Origin: Tigriopus japonicus
Taxonomy: Eukaryota > Arthropoda > Copepoda > Harpacticoida > Harpacticidae
Reading direction: 5' to 3'
DNA: 64,000 bases
Assembly: GCA_010645155.1 (NCBI GenBank)
Contig: JAAGOF010000287.1
Span: forward strand, 295,894-359,893
In this document: positions 30,145-42,445 of the stretch, piece by piece
Numbering within the stretch: position 1 is the stretch's first letter
Layout of the letters: every line of letters starts with the position of its first letter
Position numbers and translations under genes: made by a program
The notes under the pieces: model-generated
The model's input: only the letters and a program-made list of their open reading frames with translations
Told to the model about the DNA's origin: nothing
Database searches by the model: none

Positions 30145-30363
30145 GCTCGTCGTGTCAAGAGATGTTTGAACGCTCAAGAGGAATGCCTGAGTTACGAAGC
30201 CCTTCGCTTGGAATTGGACGCCGGTTCAGAATTCGCTGATGAGCACACCAACAAGCAACGCCTCATTGTCAACCCAGAACTGGTCGAGAACCAAGATACG
30301 AGCGATGGCTCTGAGCAATTCAGTCCCGAAGTTCAAGCTGCTCTCGACAACAATGAGATTTAA
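30145..30363 (+). CDS. Constant exon C4 with stop codon
   Basis: 219 nt from GTTTAACAG to TAA 30361-30363; phase 0 in. Begins ARRVKR, a convertase-like site, then CLNAQEECLSYEALRLELD with two Cys, and an acidic C-terminus ending LDNNEI. With C1-C3 it gives a constant part of 245 residues. Joined to V1 the predicted protein is 350 residues. A poly(A) signal AATAAA lies at 31327-31332. Confidence 0.8.
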   Translation, partial: ARRVKRCLNAQEECLSYEALRLELDAGSEFADEHTNKQRLIVNPELVENQDTSDGSEQFSPEVQAALDNNEI

Positions 30364-31488
30364 ATCATCGCGTTCCAAACGAAGAAAAACCCCGATTGCC
30401 ATGGAAACACCGACTTTCCCTCATGTCTTATCTTTCTTCTCTCCCTCTTTTTATTTCTCTCATTGATACACAGAGCCATTTTTGGTTTGCAAAAGTGTTC
30501 AAAACACCGATTTATATTCATTCCCCCAACCTTTCATTTTCTTTTGGGGGCCTGGAAACACAAAAATCCCAACTTTAAAAAAAGAAAGATGACATATCTA
30601 GCCAAGTTGACTTTTTTCGTGAAAAGCACGCAACCTGCTTCAATATAATAATGGCTGACGTCCTTGTTCACGGAAAAACAACAACCATAATATGTGAATC
30701 TCACATGTATTTTCTGTGCAGCTACATGTTTTACAAACGCCTCAGCCTCCCTTTTTTCCACCACTTAAATGTAAAAAAGTGATCATTATTCCTGATGATA
30801 AGGATCCATAACATATCAATGAGCAGCTAAATGAAAACTCATCTGTGAAAAATAATGTCAAGCATAGTAATTCTAATTCAATACCTTATAGACCACCACC
30901 CCCGTTAGGTTTTTCTAATTCTTTTAGATATGTACTTTGTTTTCAATTTGTAACCCTTCGCCATACAAAACCATTTTCCCCCTTCCTCTCTTGGTACATC
31001 TGTGATCTAATCAGTATTATGCCATCATCTCCTCTTCACTTACTAAATCTGTGCAATACGAATACTGACTCGTCACATCTACAAAAGAATGTGTCGAGAG
31101 TATTCTGGGACCAACGCTTTAAGTAAAGAAATGTAACATAACTGATCCACTGAATCAATGTGCAATAATAATCAATGGAAACTCAGTATTATTATTGGTG
31201 TCATGATAAAGGGATGAGAGTTCTTTCTCACTTGCAATCATCCTACTTTCCTGACCATTTTTACTACTCCGTTAGCCCTCCCCTAACTCGTCTTAGTATT
31301 GTTCCAATTTGTATACAACTCGAATGAATAAATATTTGAACCGAAACTGATCCAGACTTTCTCATTGAATGGTTGTTACTTGGTTAACAAAACTAGTCTC
31401 CTAGGCGACAAGCGTAACAACGATGACCAAAACTTGGACTCTTGCACTCTCCAAACTTGGTTGTGAGTAGGTCATTGAAACATAAACA
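30364..31488. other. 3' untranslated region of the constant exons and intergenic DNA
   Basis: No coding frame of note. AATAAA occurs at 31327; the 3' UTR could therefore be up to about 960 bases. The next gene begins at 31489, so spacing between the two genes is short. Confidence 0.45.
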
Positions 31489-34400
31489 ATGAAGGGATCT
31501 CTCTTCGTTTCGTGTAAGTGACTTTATTTGAAAAGAGTGGAGAGCAAATTTGTAATCTTCCGTCATGTTTTAGAATAGTTTTTTTTTCAAAATCAGACCA
31601 TTAAATATCAAACAATTGGAAAATATGCACTCGACCTCCCTTTAATATCCAAAAGTTCGAGTGTTATTAGTTTCCCTTAAAAAGTGTTACTATGTTTCTT
31701 ATTAATTGCTACCAACACTTTCGGCTCAGAATCCGGTGAATCAATCCTTTCTCAAAGAATCTTTAGGTCAGTATAAGCAACCAGTGGGCCGCGGCCCACA
31801 TGTGGGCCCAAGGGTGGTCTTTGGGGGCCCAGGAACTAATGGGAAAGTCCAAAAAAGTGGGCCCGCGAGACAACCATAGTACTGCACTCGTGGGCTCAAA
31901 GCTCTTTAATCGTTAATTTGTGGGCCCCTGAAATTACCAATGTCTGTTTGGCTGGCCCCTGACAAAATGTGAACAAATTTGTGGACCTTGACCCAAAAGT
32001 GGTTGCCGACCCCTGCTTTAGGTGAAATTCTTGCGTTTATAAGAAAAGAAAAGGAGGTTTTTTCCTTCCCATTTTTCTCATTTTTTGAGACCCCGAGTAA
32101 AGTGTCTTGTTGATGAGAGCTAGAAGATTTATCCAACTTTCCGCATTTGGTCAACTTTTAAGGATTTGATAGCCATGAAGTCCACGAAAAAAAGCAAATT
32201 AAGAAGAAGCAAGAATTTGAAAATTCGAAGAATTACACTTAATCCCTTTTTTCCACAGCCAAAGACCACAAAACTTTCTGATTGCCACTTTCAATACAAT
32301 TCAAATGGGCCATGGGTACCATGTACTTTAAAAATGGATTACCCTCAATATTCTTATTTTCTTCTTAAACAACTTGGCCCAAAATTATCTCTTTGCCCGT
32401 CAAAAGAGTAAACTCGTTAGGCATTTAAATGAGGATTAATAGTGCACTATTTTGTGCAGATAAATATTGTTTTCAGATACATTATACGAAATCAATAAAC
32501 TTTATCCTGAGCAACGATACTACTACTAATTTTTATTTGAGAACAACCCAAGTAGAATAAGTACCAAAGAGCACAAACCTCGTCCACTCTGACTATTTTT
32601 TACCAACTCATTGTTACTTTCTTTCCAGGTTTAATTGTCATCTTTGCTAAAGAGATCCAAAGCACCGGTAAAGAACTGTTATTAATAGCATTTTTCACCT
32701 AAACATCTGATTATATACTTCTACTTTCCAGTTTTAAGTGAATCTCATAACGGGGTGACTTGGGACTATGAAGCCATTGGCAAGGGCAAAATTCATTTTG
32801 TAATAACAGCCTCAAATATTGACAACTCAAGTTGGTTTGGAGTAGGGATATCTAATTCCAATAATGTGGTAAGAGTCTTAAGAAGTCCAATTTCCTTAGC
32901 ATTATAGTGTATGCTAAATGGTGCCCTTACAACGTCTTGCCATGACGTGATTGATAAACAACTAAAAGCACGAAAAACGAATCAAGACTTGGTAAAAGTA
33001 GGCTAAAAATGCAAGAAAATTTGTGGAAATTTAGACCCCAACTTTAGGATACATCTGTTGCTAAAATGAAGGAAAATGATTTTTGAACCAAACAAATAGT
33101 TAGACCATGTCAGTGTACATTAGAATGTTTTTGCAGAGACACCAAACTGTCTTAGAAAAGAATCAAATTTAGATCATTACAAGAATTCTACTTGACCTTT
33201 CTTTCAGAGCCAAGGATACATGGCATTCAAAGGATCGGTGACCCAAGAGAGTTTGGTGAAAACCGTGCACAAAAAGTAAGTTTTACAGTTGGTAAAAACA
33301 CAAAAAAAAACATTCGAAGTTGTGCCTTCCTGTGAATTACGCACTTTTAGCAACAAGTCATTGATCTTTTAGCCACTCAGAAGTCGAAGTACTTGAACAC
33401 ACAACTTCTGGCTTTTCCATTCACTCATACAACGTCAATGGAACCACAGTGGTTGCCAATTTCACCACTGACAACTTGGAAAGTTTGGGGGTGAGTTTAG
33501 AGCAGGGGTTGTCAACCGTTTCAGTGTCAAGGCCCACCAATTTTTGTTCGGTGACGTCGGGCCCACCATACAGATGGTGGCAGGTTCATGGGCCCACAAA
33601 TAAACGATCAATGACCTCTGGGCCCACAAGTACACGACTATTGATGTCTCTTGGGCCCATTATTTAGGACTTTCCTCATTGCTCGTGGGCTCACCAACGA
33701 TCACCCTTGGGACTACATGTGGGTCGTGGCCCATCGGTTGCCGACCCCTGGGTTAGAGCATTTTAACAATTCTAATTTGTGTTTTTCATTTTTTCACTTA
33801 ATTTTCAGACTACCCTGTACGTCATATTTTTCGGAGTTGGAACAATCAATGAAAATGGAACTTACGAATTGTCCAACACCAATCCAAGTGTTAGCTCTCC
33901 AATAACTTTAGGTAATGGACGAACCTTTTGAAATCGCATTTAAAAGCAATGCCGAAATGCTGCAGTACCAACTACATAAAATAAGAGAGCACTTAAAATG
34001 ATTTAATTGAGTCTTTTAAGCTATGCAGATAATAGTTCTCTTTTTTTCTCATGGAGTGTGCTGAAGCAAGACAAAACCCTTGCAAAAGCCAGGTAGAGAA
34101 AGTGAATTTGAACATGCTTAGTATGTGTATGTATGCCTTGATTATTACCTTTGAAATGTGCTTAGTTATTTTTGCCACTCAAAATTGTCCTGGTTTATGA
34201 AAAGATCAAAAAAGACTTATTCATCCTGGTCTCAAATGAGCCATCCTGCGGGAACGATGTATGAACTGACGTAATATTTGAATTTTTAAACCAAAATTGC
34301 CCTCACTTGGACGTTAACAAAGAATGGCCTCCCTGAAAACCGCCCTTTAAAAAATCCTCAAATAACTGAAATAGTTATTCCTTGACGAATTTGTTCTAGC

Positions 34401-37400
34401 CGCCTTTGAATATTAGGTCGGTTGTTGAGGTAGTTTGGAAGTGTAGTAGAAGCATATCTAGAAGCATATGAGACGGAGTAGAACTAGCCATGCTCGATTA
34501 GGGCTCGCTATATAAGCTGTGATTGGAAAACCCACTTTATGTGGCAAAATTTGATCAAGCCTGATTGTTTCTACTCTCTCTCATATGCTTCTAGATATGC
34601 TTCTACTACACTTCCAAACTACCTCAGCAACCAACCTACCAGTCTTGATTGATAAACATATTTTGACTTTTTCTAGTGACCAGAGAATTTGCCAACGATA
34701 TCGAGAAACCAACTCCAAAACCGTGCGTGTTCATAACAGCTCCGAATGTGACCCAAAATATTTCTCGAATCATTTCTCAACGGTGTCGGGACGCAACTTG
34801 GATGAAGGTATTATAAATATTTTGAGTTAGACCTAGGGGTGGGCGAGAAGCCGGTGTCGGTGTCGAAGTGTCAGTGTCGACACCCGCCTTTTGTGTCGAC
34901 ACCTATAGGGTTGCGCGATTTTGTTCAAAAAATACGAAAAAGTTTAAAACATAAGCACTTTTACAACCGGTGTTGTGACGATGTTGGTTTCTGTGACGAT
35001 GTCAAAAATGCCGGTGTCACCCATCCCTAGTTAGACTAGGATCGACCGCTATTTCACGATTGATCACGTATGATCCCGGGATAAGTAGTGCTTTCAGGGA
35101 ATTTGTCTCAGAGAAAAATCTCAATAATTTTGTCGTGCAATGAATCGCCACATTTTTACTCAAAGTAATGGTAAAAAGTGTATTTAAATTCGCATCAAAT
35201 GTAATCAATTACATTTTAATTCAATTCAAATTTCATAGTGTCAATGACATTAGCTACGTACATTTCAAATTACAATTCCACATTCAGCTGAATAGGATAT
35301 TCTAGGATAAACAGAAAAAAATATGTTTGCTCGTAATCGAGAACATTTTTGTGGACAACAACTTAACAAAAAGATAACACAAGTCTCACAGAGCATTTTA
35401 AATAAAAACAGCATTCTTGTTCTAAAAGTGAACAACTCGCCGTCAGAGCAAACCTGGTCCAGGAAGATAAGTAGAGCTTCAAATCTAGGAGAAAACTGAC
35501 AATCAACGCCCAGACCCATGATGAAATTGTTATTGAAATAACAATTACGTAATTGCAATTTCATTTTAAGGTCATATTAAGTAGCATATTCCCGCTGACG
35601 AACATTTCAAAATGTTCCTTTACATTTCCAATACCTTTTAGCATGTAAACTGATTTACTCAAATTCAGAAGTTGTAGATGCTCTTTTCACATTTTGTACT
35701 TAAGCAGAACAGAGTTCCAGTTAGGTTTGAAAAATAGTGTAATTGAAATGTTTGTCAATAAAACTGAATTACTTTTTGAAATTTATTGGCTCTGGATGTT
35801 TCTACTAAATCGTGGCCTTAGTTTATGATTACTCAACGTGCTTTTTTTATTTTTGAACCCAACAATATCGTAGTTGACCTCCAAGTGATTCGAAATATGA
35901 AGGAAAATCATTTTTAAGATGAAAGGTGCATGTAGGCAGCGAGTTAAGTTGAGGATAGCTCTGAAATCACGAGACTTTGCTTGCACCCTGTTTTGTCTCC
36001 ATCTTAGAGGAGTATAGAGAGGGCATAGTCGTCATTTTTGTCTGCCTTGTTTGCAGCTGAAACTGGCCAAAGTTGTCCATAAGTTGTGTGAAAAGGCAAA
36101 TATTTAATACGAATACCGTAAAAACTTGCCCTTGCAAGTGAAAGATCATGGTACAAACGAAAGTACACAAGACACGTTCTCAATGCCAAATCCTATAAAT
36201 GTGCAAATAAACGGTTGCAAATTGTAGAAAATCAACTACATTGAGCACCTTAGGATAATTTGTGAGAAGTAAATCGTAGACAGGAGACCACATACCAGAA
36301 ACTACAAGTTTTTTAAACAACTTGCCTTCTACGAATATGTTTGTTTGGGCAAGTTTCAACTAGAGGGCTAAATGGAGAGAAGAGACACTCCCACTCAGCC
36401 GCTTGCGTGGTAAATTGCTTTGGCTTTGGTAGCCTGGAGTTGGGCAGAGCACCTCAAAGTGCTCTAAAAAGAAGAGTGGCTCGACTCCCCAGGCAGAAAT
36501 TTGTCAATTTTTGAGCTGATATTGTAGACAAACGGGTCACAAAAATAACTTCTTTTACCATTAGTATCCAAGCCCATTGTCATCCCAACACGCAAAGCAC
36601 ACTCAAACATGAAATACGTTGGTCAAACTCGAATTTGAGAATGTCAGAAATGTTATGATTAAGAGGTTGTGTTATCCTGAGATTATTCTTTTCGTAGTTA
36701 AACACTCCGACTTCGTAACATAGATATGGATAGATATGACATTTTCATTTTTGTGGGACAATGGGTGGAAAATGGTTTTGTTAATGCGCCCAAAGTTTCA
36801 AAGGAATATTGATGTATTAATTATCAAAAGTTAGAGAACACTGGGCATTGACAAACAGTTTCTTGACAAACTGATGGCATTGCACCATTGCTTAAATGAT
36901 TCTTGGTCTTGATCATTGAAGCCTCAGTTCAGGAGCTCTTTTCCAACACAAATGAAACCACTGTTTCAAAACCACTCTTTGATATGCTTCAGACACCAAA
37001 ATTGCTTTGGCACTCACAAATACTATTGGCCAAACATCCAAATCAATGTTCAAAGCCAGAGCATGGGGGATTATGAGCACTATTGAAAAGCAAGCTTGGC
37101 TCAAAAAGTTCTTTAGAGCCTTTGAATTAATGTCATAATTGTGGCATCTGAAAACACAGGTATTCCTACCCACTGCAATTGGGTTTTTAGATGAGATAAC
37201 ACGCAATTTGAAGCTTTTTCTTCTCTTGACTGTCTTAACGTTCTTTGTCGTCGTTTACACTTAAGCCCAAGTTGGCGGGTGATTGCAAAAGGTGACCATT
37301 CTTTCTTGGAGGGAGTTAATCCCAGAATCATGCGACAAAATCATAGGGAGAGTTGGCTGAGCCTGTCCTATCTATGCATATCTATGCTTTGAAATACAAC

Positions 37401-40400
37401 TGGACAGCGGGCCAGGTTGACCAAATGATGCACGAGTCCTAAATGTCAAACGATTAGAAAGTTTTGATTGGTACTCTTGAATTGATATTTGAATGTACCC
37501 TCTGGGTACACATTATTTTCTGATTTTTAATGATTCGACCCATAGTCATGTTGGTTGAGTTGCAAGTACATTTCTTGAACTGAGTCCAACTCATTGATGG
37601 AGCTTGGAACCCTTTTTGCATTTCGAGTGAAAGCACAAGCACATGAGGTTATTGTCGTATTTTTGAATTTGGCGCCATGACTGGGGAAGCAGAGAAACAG
37701 CAAACTGTGTTCATAACAAAACCCTTGCTCATGGGAGTGACATTTCTCTCCATTTAGCCCGCTAGTTTCAACTAACCGCTGATGATAAATGGCCTTTGCT
37801 GCCCACAATGAAATTTCAAGACCGGCCTGCTCTAGTATCTCCACTCTATAGACCTACCTCTATGGTCTCCATCTAGGGCGGTTGTTTTTAAGCTTCCGTT
37901 AAACCTCCTAATTGCTACTCTACATCTCAGTTATTTATTGTAGGTCGTCGTGGTGGCATCCAAAAAAGGCCTGAATTTAGATGATCGAAGATGTGGCGTT
38001 CGAAATGCGGAAAACGAAACTGAAGCAGAAGCAAGCGAGATTTGTTACTCTGCGCAGGGTGACGGAGTTGGTAAGGGTAGATTCAATTCACAACACAGTT
38101 ATACATAGTTATCAAAGTACAAATGCCCGAAAATGCAAATAATATTGTGACATTTTCTCTCTCTCTCTCTTTCTTCAAGTTTTGTCATTTGAACACAAAA
38201 TACGCGTCACGAATTTCAATTTCTCCAAAGATTTTGGAGATTTTAGAAAGTCATTATTTCGAGGACGGAAGCGCAGAATCGAACTAGACGTAAGTTGCCT
38301 TAAAAAAACATTTAAAAAAACACTCTACAAAATATTATATTCTTCAGTGGTCAGAACATCTTTTGAACCGGAATGAGACCACCAACCCATTTGTGGATTG
38401 GGATTTTGAGAAGGTCTTTATCATTGAGTTCAGTGCATCCCCCAACAACGTTGGCTTCATTGCCAAAGCTTTTGTCCAGTTTGGACCGAGGGCATTGGGG
38501 AAAAAGTTATCGGATTACAAAACAGCCTGGGAACAACTGGGCCTAAAATCTCTTGGCAAATTTATTTTGGACAACGCTACAGAGGTCATTTCAGGTAGCT
38601 TTCACACCAAACACAGCTATGTATATGATCGGTTTAAATTTTGATAGATGGCGCCACCTCTGACAAAGCAAATGGAATAGAGATTAAGATTTCAAAAATC
38701 TCCTGCATCTTTACTGACTTCATTTCAAGTCACATAGGGTCAAAAACGATTTTTCATTTCTTTGATGAATTTGCCTTGTCATTGAGGACTCCATCTATTG
38801 GTAAATTATATTTCGAAAAACAATGCCCATTTCTGTACTGGGCAATTGTGCAAAGTGCCAAAAAAAATCAAAGTTTAGCCAATTAAATGTAAATGATTGA
38901 TTTAAAGATGTGAAGACATGTCCTGCTTTGGCTACCTTGCAAAAATCCGTGCCTTCAACAATTTGGGCAGCCACTGGTGTGAATGGAACAAGACGACTTC
39001 AGATTGGCCAAACCGTGGATTTTATGTGTCCCGCAGACCGTAAATTCAGCTTTGACAATGACACATTTATCGAGAATGACGACAAATACACAATTTTGTG
39101 TACCACACTTCAAATCTATACGGTATTATTAATTTCTTATTTGATTTGGTTAACCTCTGAACCTCTGATTTTCTTGGACTGGGAGGCTAGCAATGAGAAA
39201 TATTATTTTCATTAAAAGCCAAAAAAATCTAGTTCTTCTGTAAAAGACATGTTGCTCGTGTCGTTTTAACGATGTATTTTAACTTTTGGTTTTATCAATT
39301 GTCGCAGCAAAATGTTATGTCTTTTCAAAGTTATCTTCTGAGGAGAGAATAGAACGAACGAGCTCGCCCTTTTGCGATCAAACAATTAGTAGAAAAAGGC
39401 TCAGCCATTCTGCTTTGGATTATGCAATGAACTTGAAAACAGAAAAACTTTTGCCTCCAACATGTGATTAAGTTGAAAATTGAAATGTGTTACCCTCAGG
39501 CATGTGGATGGCATCTTGATTGAAAGAACCCAAATGTTCCTACCAGTAATTATAATTAGTAAGACTAGTCCCCCACTCCAGAGAAATTCAGTGGTTCATG
39601 GTTGATTATTTATCAGTTTCCATGTTTTCGATTGTCAGGCAATGGAGGAACCGGCTTGGTGGCCAAAATGTGTGAAATCGTGTTGGATGAGACTTCCAAC
39701 TCCTCCAGAGTATTCAGGGTTGGAACCAGTTATTCCCAAGAATACCATTGCAGTGGGTCAATATGGACAATACAAATGCAAAAATGAGTCGTTAGGCGTA
39801 GAACGTGGACCCAATATCCATTACAAAGTGAAATGTTTACCAACAGAACGCTACCGGACACCCAGTGACAACAATTGGCCAGTTTGTCATCACCGAACCA
39901 CAACAATTCCTCCGGGTAGTGTTTAAAATCTTTGCATTATTTTCCTGTTTTCTTTTAATTTTTGCCATGCCAAGAACATAGTCAAAATATCGGCAAGTTT
40001 CAATGTCCAAACCAAACAATTTGGTACAAATTGATTGGGCATGAGCCGACTTAATATTAGTGATGTGTTTCGAACTGGGAGTGGTGCCATTTTTGACTCG
40101 GAAGTTTATCGATGTTAAAAAGGACATTAACGACAACTTCAAGAGGTGAACGTGCGATCATTCCAGAAGGTGTTGTAGTATATTGAGCACCAATATTCCC
40201 ATGAAGCGGACAGCCTTTACTAAATCCCACCTGCGAAGTTGCTCTCTGACTCGGGAAAGACAAAACAACAAAACTCAGATTTTTATGGACAAACTAAGTA
40301 GACCCAAAACGTGACAAAAAGAAAAGCCTTGAAAATCTTTTTAAGATAGATTTTTCCTGCTTTTCTCTGAAAGTTGAATGTATACTTGATTACAACTAGT

Positions 40401-42187
40401 AGGGTCCGAAAATATTTTTTTTTTAATATTAAACATTTTAAAAATATTTCACCATTTTTCCTCGATTTTTTAAATATTTTGGCTGTTTCAAGGAAAAATA
40501 TTTTTTCGAATAATTTAGTCAGAAAAAATATTTCAGGCAAAGTTGAGGAAAATAAATGAATGACCAATGCTCAAGAGGGCTTACCCAAAATGAACCCAAA
40601 TTGCAAAAATTTCTACAAAATGGCATATGTTTTGAGATTAGACATTCACAACCAAAACTATTGTCAAACACGAAAAAAAACTGCGCCATCTTTTGAGCTA
40701 AATTGAAAATTGCATTTTTAAATCAATAACATGCCAAGTATGCCTTCATCCACGGTCAAATACATTTAATTCACAAAAAAACCAATTTGGAAAATGGGTG
40801 CACACAAACAAAAATACCAAATAATGGATGTCAAAAAATATTTCTTTAATATTCGGCTTTTTTCAAATATTAAGGGTTTTTGAATAAAAGATATATTGGA
40901 TATTTTGTCACTTTTTGCGGATATTTTTCCGGGCCCTAATTATAACCTATGACTTAAAAAGATGCTATATTTTAAAAAATCGTCTACTAGCCCACAATAT
41001 TTTTTTAAGAAAAACATTTGAAATTGGACTCACTAGCCTTATAGTTAACTTTCACAAAAAAGAGTTCAAACTCATTTACCACTTAAATTTTGGGAGCTAA
41101 GGGTATATTTGTTTTGTTTTTTGACGTCAAAAATCAACAATTCAATACGCTTGAATACGTTTTTGCATATTTTTCTCCCTTATCGAGCCTCACTAAGTTC
41201 TTAAAAATTTCAGCCATCAAAATGGCATTCGAAATCCAATCTGAACGACGAATCAAAGAGTTGAATGACAAACATAAAGCTTATCAATGGAGACAAGGAG
41301 ATGAGCATTATGTAAAACCATTGCGAGAGGACCATTTCACTCAAATGACCATTCCTGCGGCCCTTGGTATGTGTTTTTTTCATCTTTGCCTTGGTGTAAA
41401 AGTAAAATTGAAGATTGATGGAAAAACAACAGACATTTCATAGAAGACAAAAATAAGGCATTTGACAAAATTATGATTAATCCTTGGAAGATATTTTGCT
41501 GAATAAAATAGAAGAGTGTCATGTAGATATGAGAAGGCTCAAATAATCACTTAGCTTTTGTCTAGAACTTTTAAGATCTGAAGAACTTACTTTGAAAATG
41601 AATATCTCAAGAAGTTTTTGAAGATGGTTTGATTTAGTCTCAGATCAGCCGGAAAAACATGGAATTTGTGAATGGTAAACTATTATTCTCGCCATTGTCT
41701 TTTGATATCTTTACCATTAGCTTTTTGAAGTCTCGCAGTTCATGACTCTTGTCAACAAACTTCAAGATTGAGAATAATTATAAAAAGTAAAAACAAAAAT
41801 GAATTGTAAATTTAAGCAAGTCCAAATCAAAATCAGTTTTTTTTTTCATAGTCTTTGATTTAAGAAAATAGATTTACTGAATTGGAAATAAGCAAAACAT
41901 ATTTAAAGCAATTTATCTTGCGAAAAAGCAACAAATGGAATTAGGAACGCGGATGTTAATGAAAATGTGGACGAGGTTTCTCATGTCCTCATTTATAATA
42001 TTTTCATTTTCACAAAAACGCATCTTTTTAATTTATGTTTAAAAACGTTACAGGTTTGTTGTTGATCGTGTTTTGTTGCTGCTTCTGCACTCATCGAAAT
42101 AGCCCTTGTTGCTCAATTTGCGAGGATAAAACCAAACGGAAAAAGTATATGGTACCCTTAAAACCTGAGCGACCAATGACGGCCTAG
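31489..42187 (+). CDS. DOMON-like/sushi-like single-pass membrane receptor, 15 exons
   Basis: Exons: 31489-31513, 32629-32667, 32732-32868, 33208-33275, 33373-33490, 33809-33911, 34677-34807, 37944-38070, 38180-38289, 38348-38594, 38648-38800, 38908-39122, 39639-39915, 41214-41366, 42054-42187. All junctions are GT-AG and keep one frame, giving 678 residues. Order: signal peptide (MKGSLFVSCLIVIFA), DOMON-like domain, linker with several Asn-glycosylation sites, RGRKRR convertase-type site, an unrecognised domain, Cys-containing sushi-like modules, a transmembrane helix and a short cytosolic tail. A cell-surface protein is inferred; ligand unknown. Intron 7 is about 3.1 kb and repeat-rich. Confidence 0.75.
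31769..32015. mobile_element. hAT-type MITE, family 1, copy 1 (in intron 1 of the DOMON-like gene)
   Basis: 247 bp, starting CAGT and ending GGTTGCCGACCCCTG, flanked by a perfect 8-bp target duplication CTTTAGGT (31761-31768 and 32016-32023). Internally rich in GGGCCCA words. Related copies lie at 33503, 53734 and 63395. The 8-bp duplication and CAG...CTG ends indicate the hAT group; no transposase is encoded. Confidence 0.75.
32732..33911 (+). CDS. DOMON-like domain exons (exons 3-6 of the receptor gene)
   Basis: These four exons encode the first extracellular domain. VTWDYEAIGKGKIHFVITAS, then WFGVGISNSN, then YMAFKGSVTQESL, a GFSIHSYNVNGTTVVANF strand and TTLYVIFFGVG. This follows the DOMON pattern of Trp at the start, alternating beta strands and a W-x-G-x-G-x-S segment. 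DOMON domains bind haem or sugars in other proteins; no haem-ligand Met/His pair could be confirmed here. Confidence 0.6.
33503..33750. mobile_element. hAT-type MITE, family 1, copy 2 (in intron 5 of the DOMON-like gene)
   Basis: 248 bp from CAGGGGTTGTCAACCG to CGGTTGCCGACCCCTG, with imperfect 8-bp duplications GTTTAGAG and GGTTAGAG. It begins about 12 bases after the donor of exon 5 and leaves the donor intact. Confidence 0.75.
34416..34636. mobile_element. MITE with about 60-bp terminal inverted repeats, TA target
   Basis: 221 bp flanked by TA (34414-34415, 34637-34638). The 5' arm (GGTCGGTTGTTGAGGTAG...) is the near-perfect inverse of the 3' arm (...CTACCTCAGCAACCAACC) over about 60 bases, including AGAAGCATATCTAGAAGCATATGAGA. 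TA target and GGTTGGT-like ends suggest a mariner-mobilised MITE. Confidence 0.7.
34834..35029. mobile_element. hAT-type MITE, family 3 (GTGTCG-rich)
   Basis: 196 bp with ends TAGGGGTGGGCG and CACCCATCCCTA and 8-bp flanks GTTAGACC / GTTAGACT. Internal GGTGTCGGTGTCGAAGTGTC direct repeats. No coding capacity. Confidence 0.6.
35990..36180. repeat. Dispersed repeat, also inverted at 50412-50580
   Basis: The segment with GAGTATAGAGAGGGCATAGTCG, TTTGCAGCTGAAACTGGCCA and CTTGCAAGTGAAAGATCATG matches the reverse complement of 50412-50580 with scattered differences. Its ends and class were not resolved. Both copies are in introns of different genes. Confidence 0.5.
38348..38800 (+). CDS. Unrecognised extracellular domain (exons 10-11 of the receptor gene)
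   Basis: About 133 residues after the RGRKRR site: WSEHLLNRNETTNPFVDWDF, a hydrophobic strand VFIIEFSAS, QFGPRALGKKL and a second half with SKISCIFTDFISS. No family recognised. Two Asn-glycosylation sites are present. It may be a second diverged beta-domain paired with the DOMON-like one, but that is only a guess. Confidence 0.55.
38908..39915 (+). CDS. Sushi-like Cys modules (exons 12-13 of the receptor gene)
   Basis: Exon 12 encodes KTCPALATL...IGQTVDFMCPADRKF...ILCTTLQ and exon 13 PKCVKSCWMRLP...VAVGQYGQYKCKN...VKCLPTERYR...WPVCH. The spacing C-x(n)-G-x-Y-x-C-x(n)-C-x(n)-W-x-x-C resembles CCP/sushi modules, most clearly in exon 13 with its terminal Trp-Pro-x-Cys. Exon boundaries in phase 0/1 also fit modular shuffling. 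Confidence 0.5.
40397..40938. mobile_element. hAT-type MITE, family 2, copy 1 (in intron 13 of the receptor gene)
   Basis: About 540 bp, AT-rich, with ends TAGGGTCCGAAAATATT and ATATTTTTCCGGGCCCTA and flanks ATTACAAC / ATTATAAC (8 bp, one difference). A second copy lies at 42446-42991 and a decayed fragment at about 57715-57850. TAGGG ends and 8-bp duplications fit hAT. Confidence 0.65.
42054..42187 (+). CDS. Transmembrane helix and cytosolic tail (last exon of the receptor gene)
   Basis: LLLIVFCCCFCTHRN continues the MTIPAALG end of exon 14 to form a membrane helix. It is followed by PCCSICEDKTKRKKYM and the stop TAG 42185-42187. Five Cys at the inner membrane face could be palmitoylated. 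The tail is only about 30 residues and carries no recognisable kinase or adaptor motif. Confidence 0.7.
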
Positions 42188-42445
42188 ATGTGAAAATGTG
42201 GAAGCGAATGTTAGCATTTTTCTTGTTTTGATACTACCATTGCTTCAAAAGTACGAAAAATATATACACCTAACTCACATGTCTATTTAGCCTGTTTATT
42301 TATCGAATATTTTTCTTTCTTTTAAGTTACTTATGGTCTTATTGTGCTTTTCAGACATTTGATCAAGAAGAAATAGTATATTCCTGCCATATGTAGCCAA
42401 TTTATTTTTCGCATCAAATTTCGATGCCCTAAGATTAGTGATGTG

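Noticed and set aside
32166..32411. Lys-rich frame in intron 1 of the receptor gene
   Set aside because: No signal peptide, no splice logic with the flanking exons and AT-rich composition; exon 1 at 31489 with its matching phase explains the gene start better.
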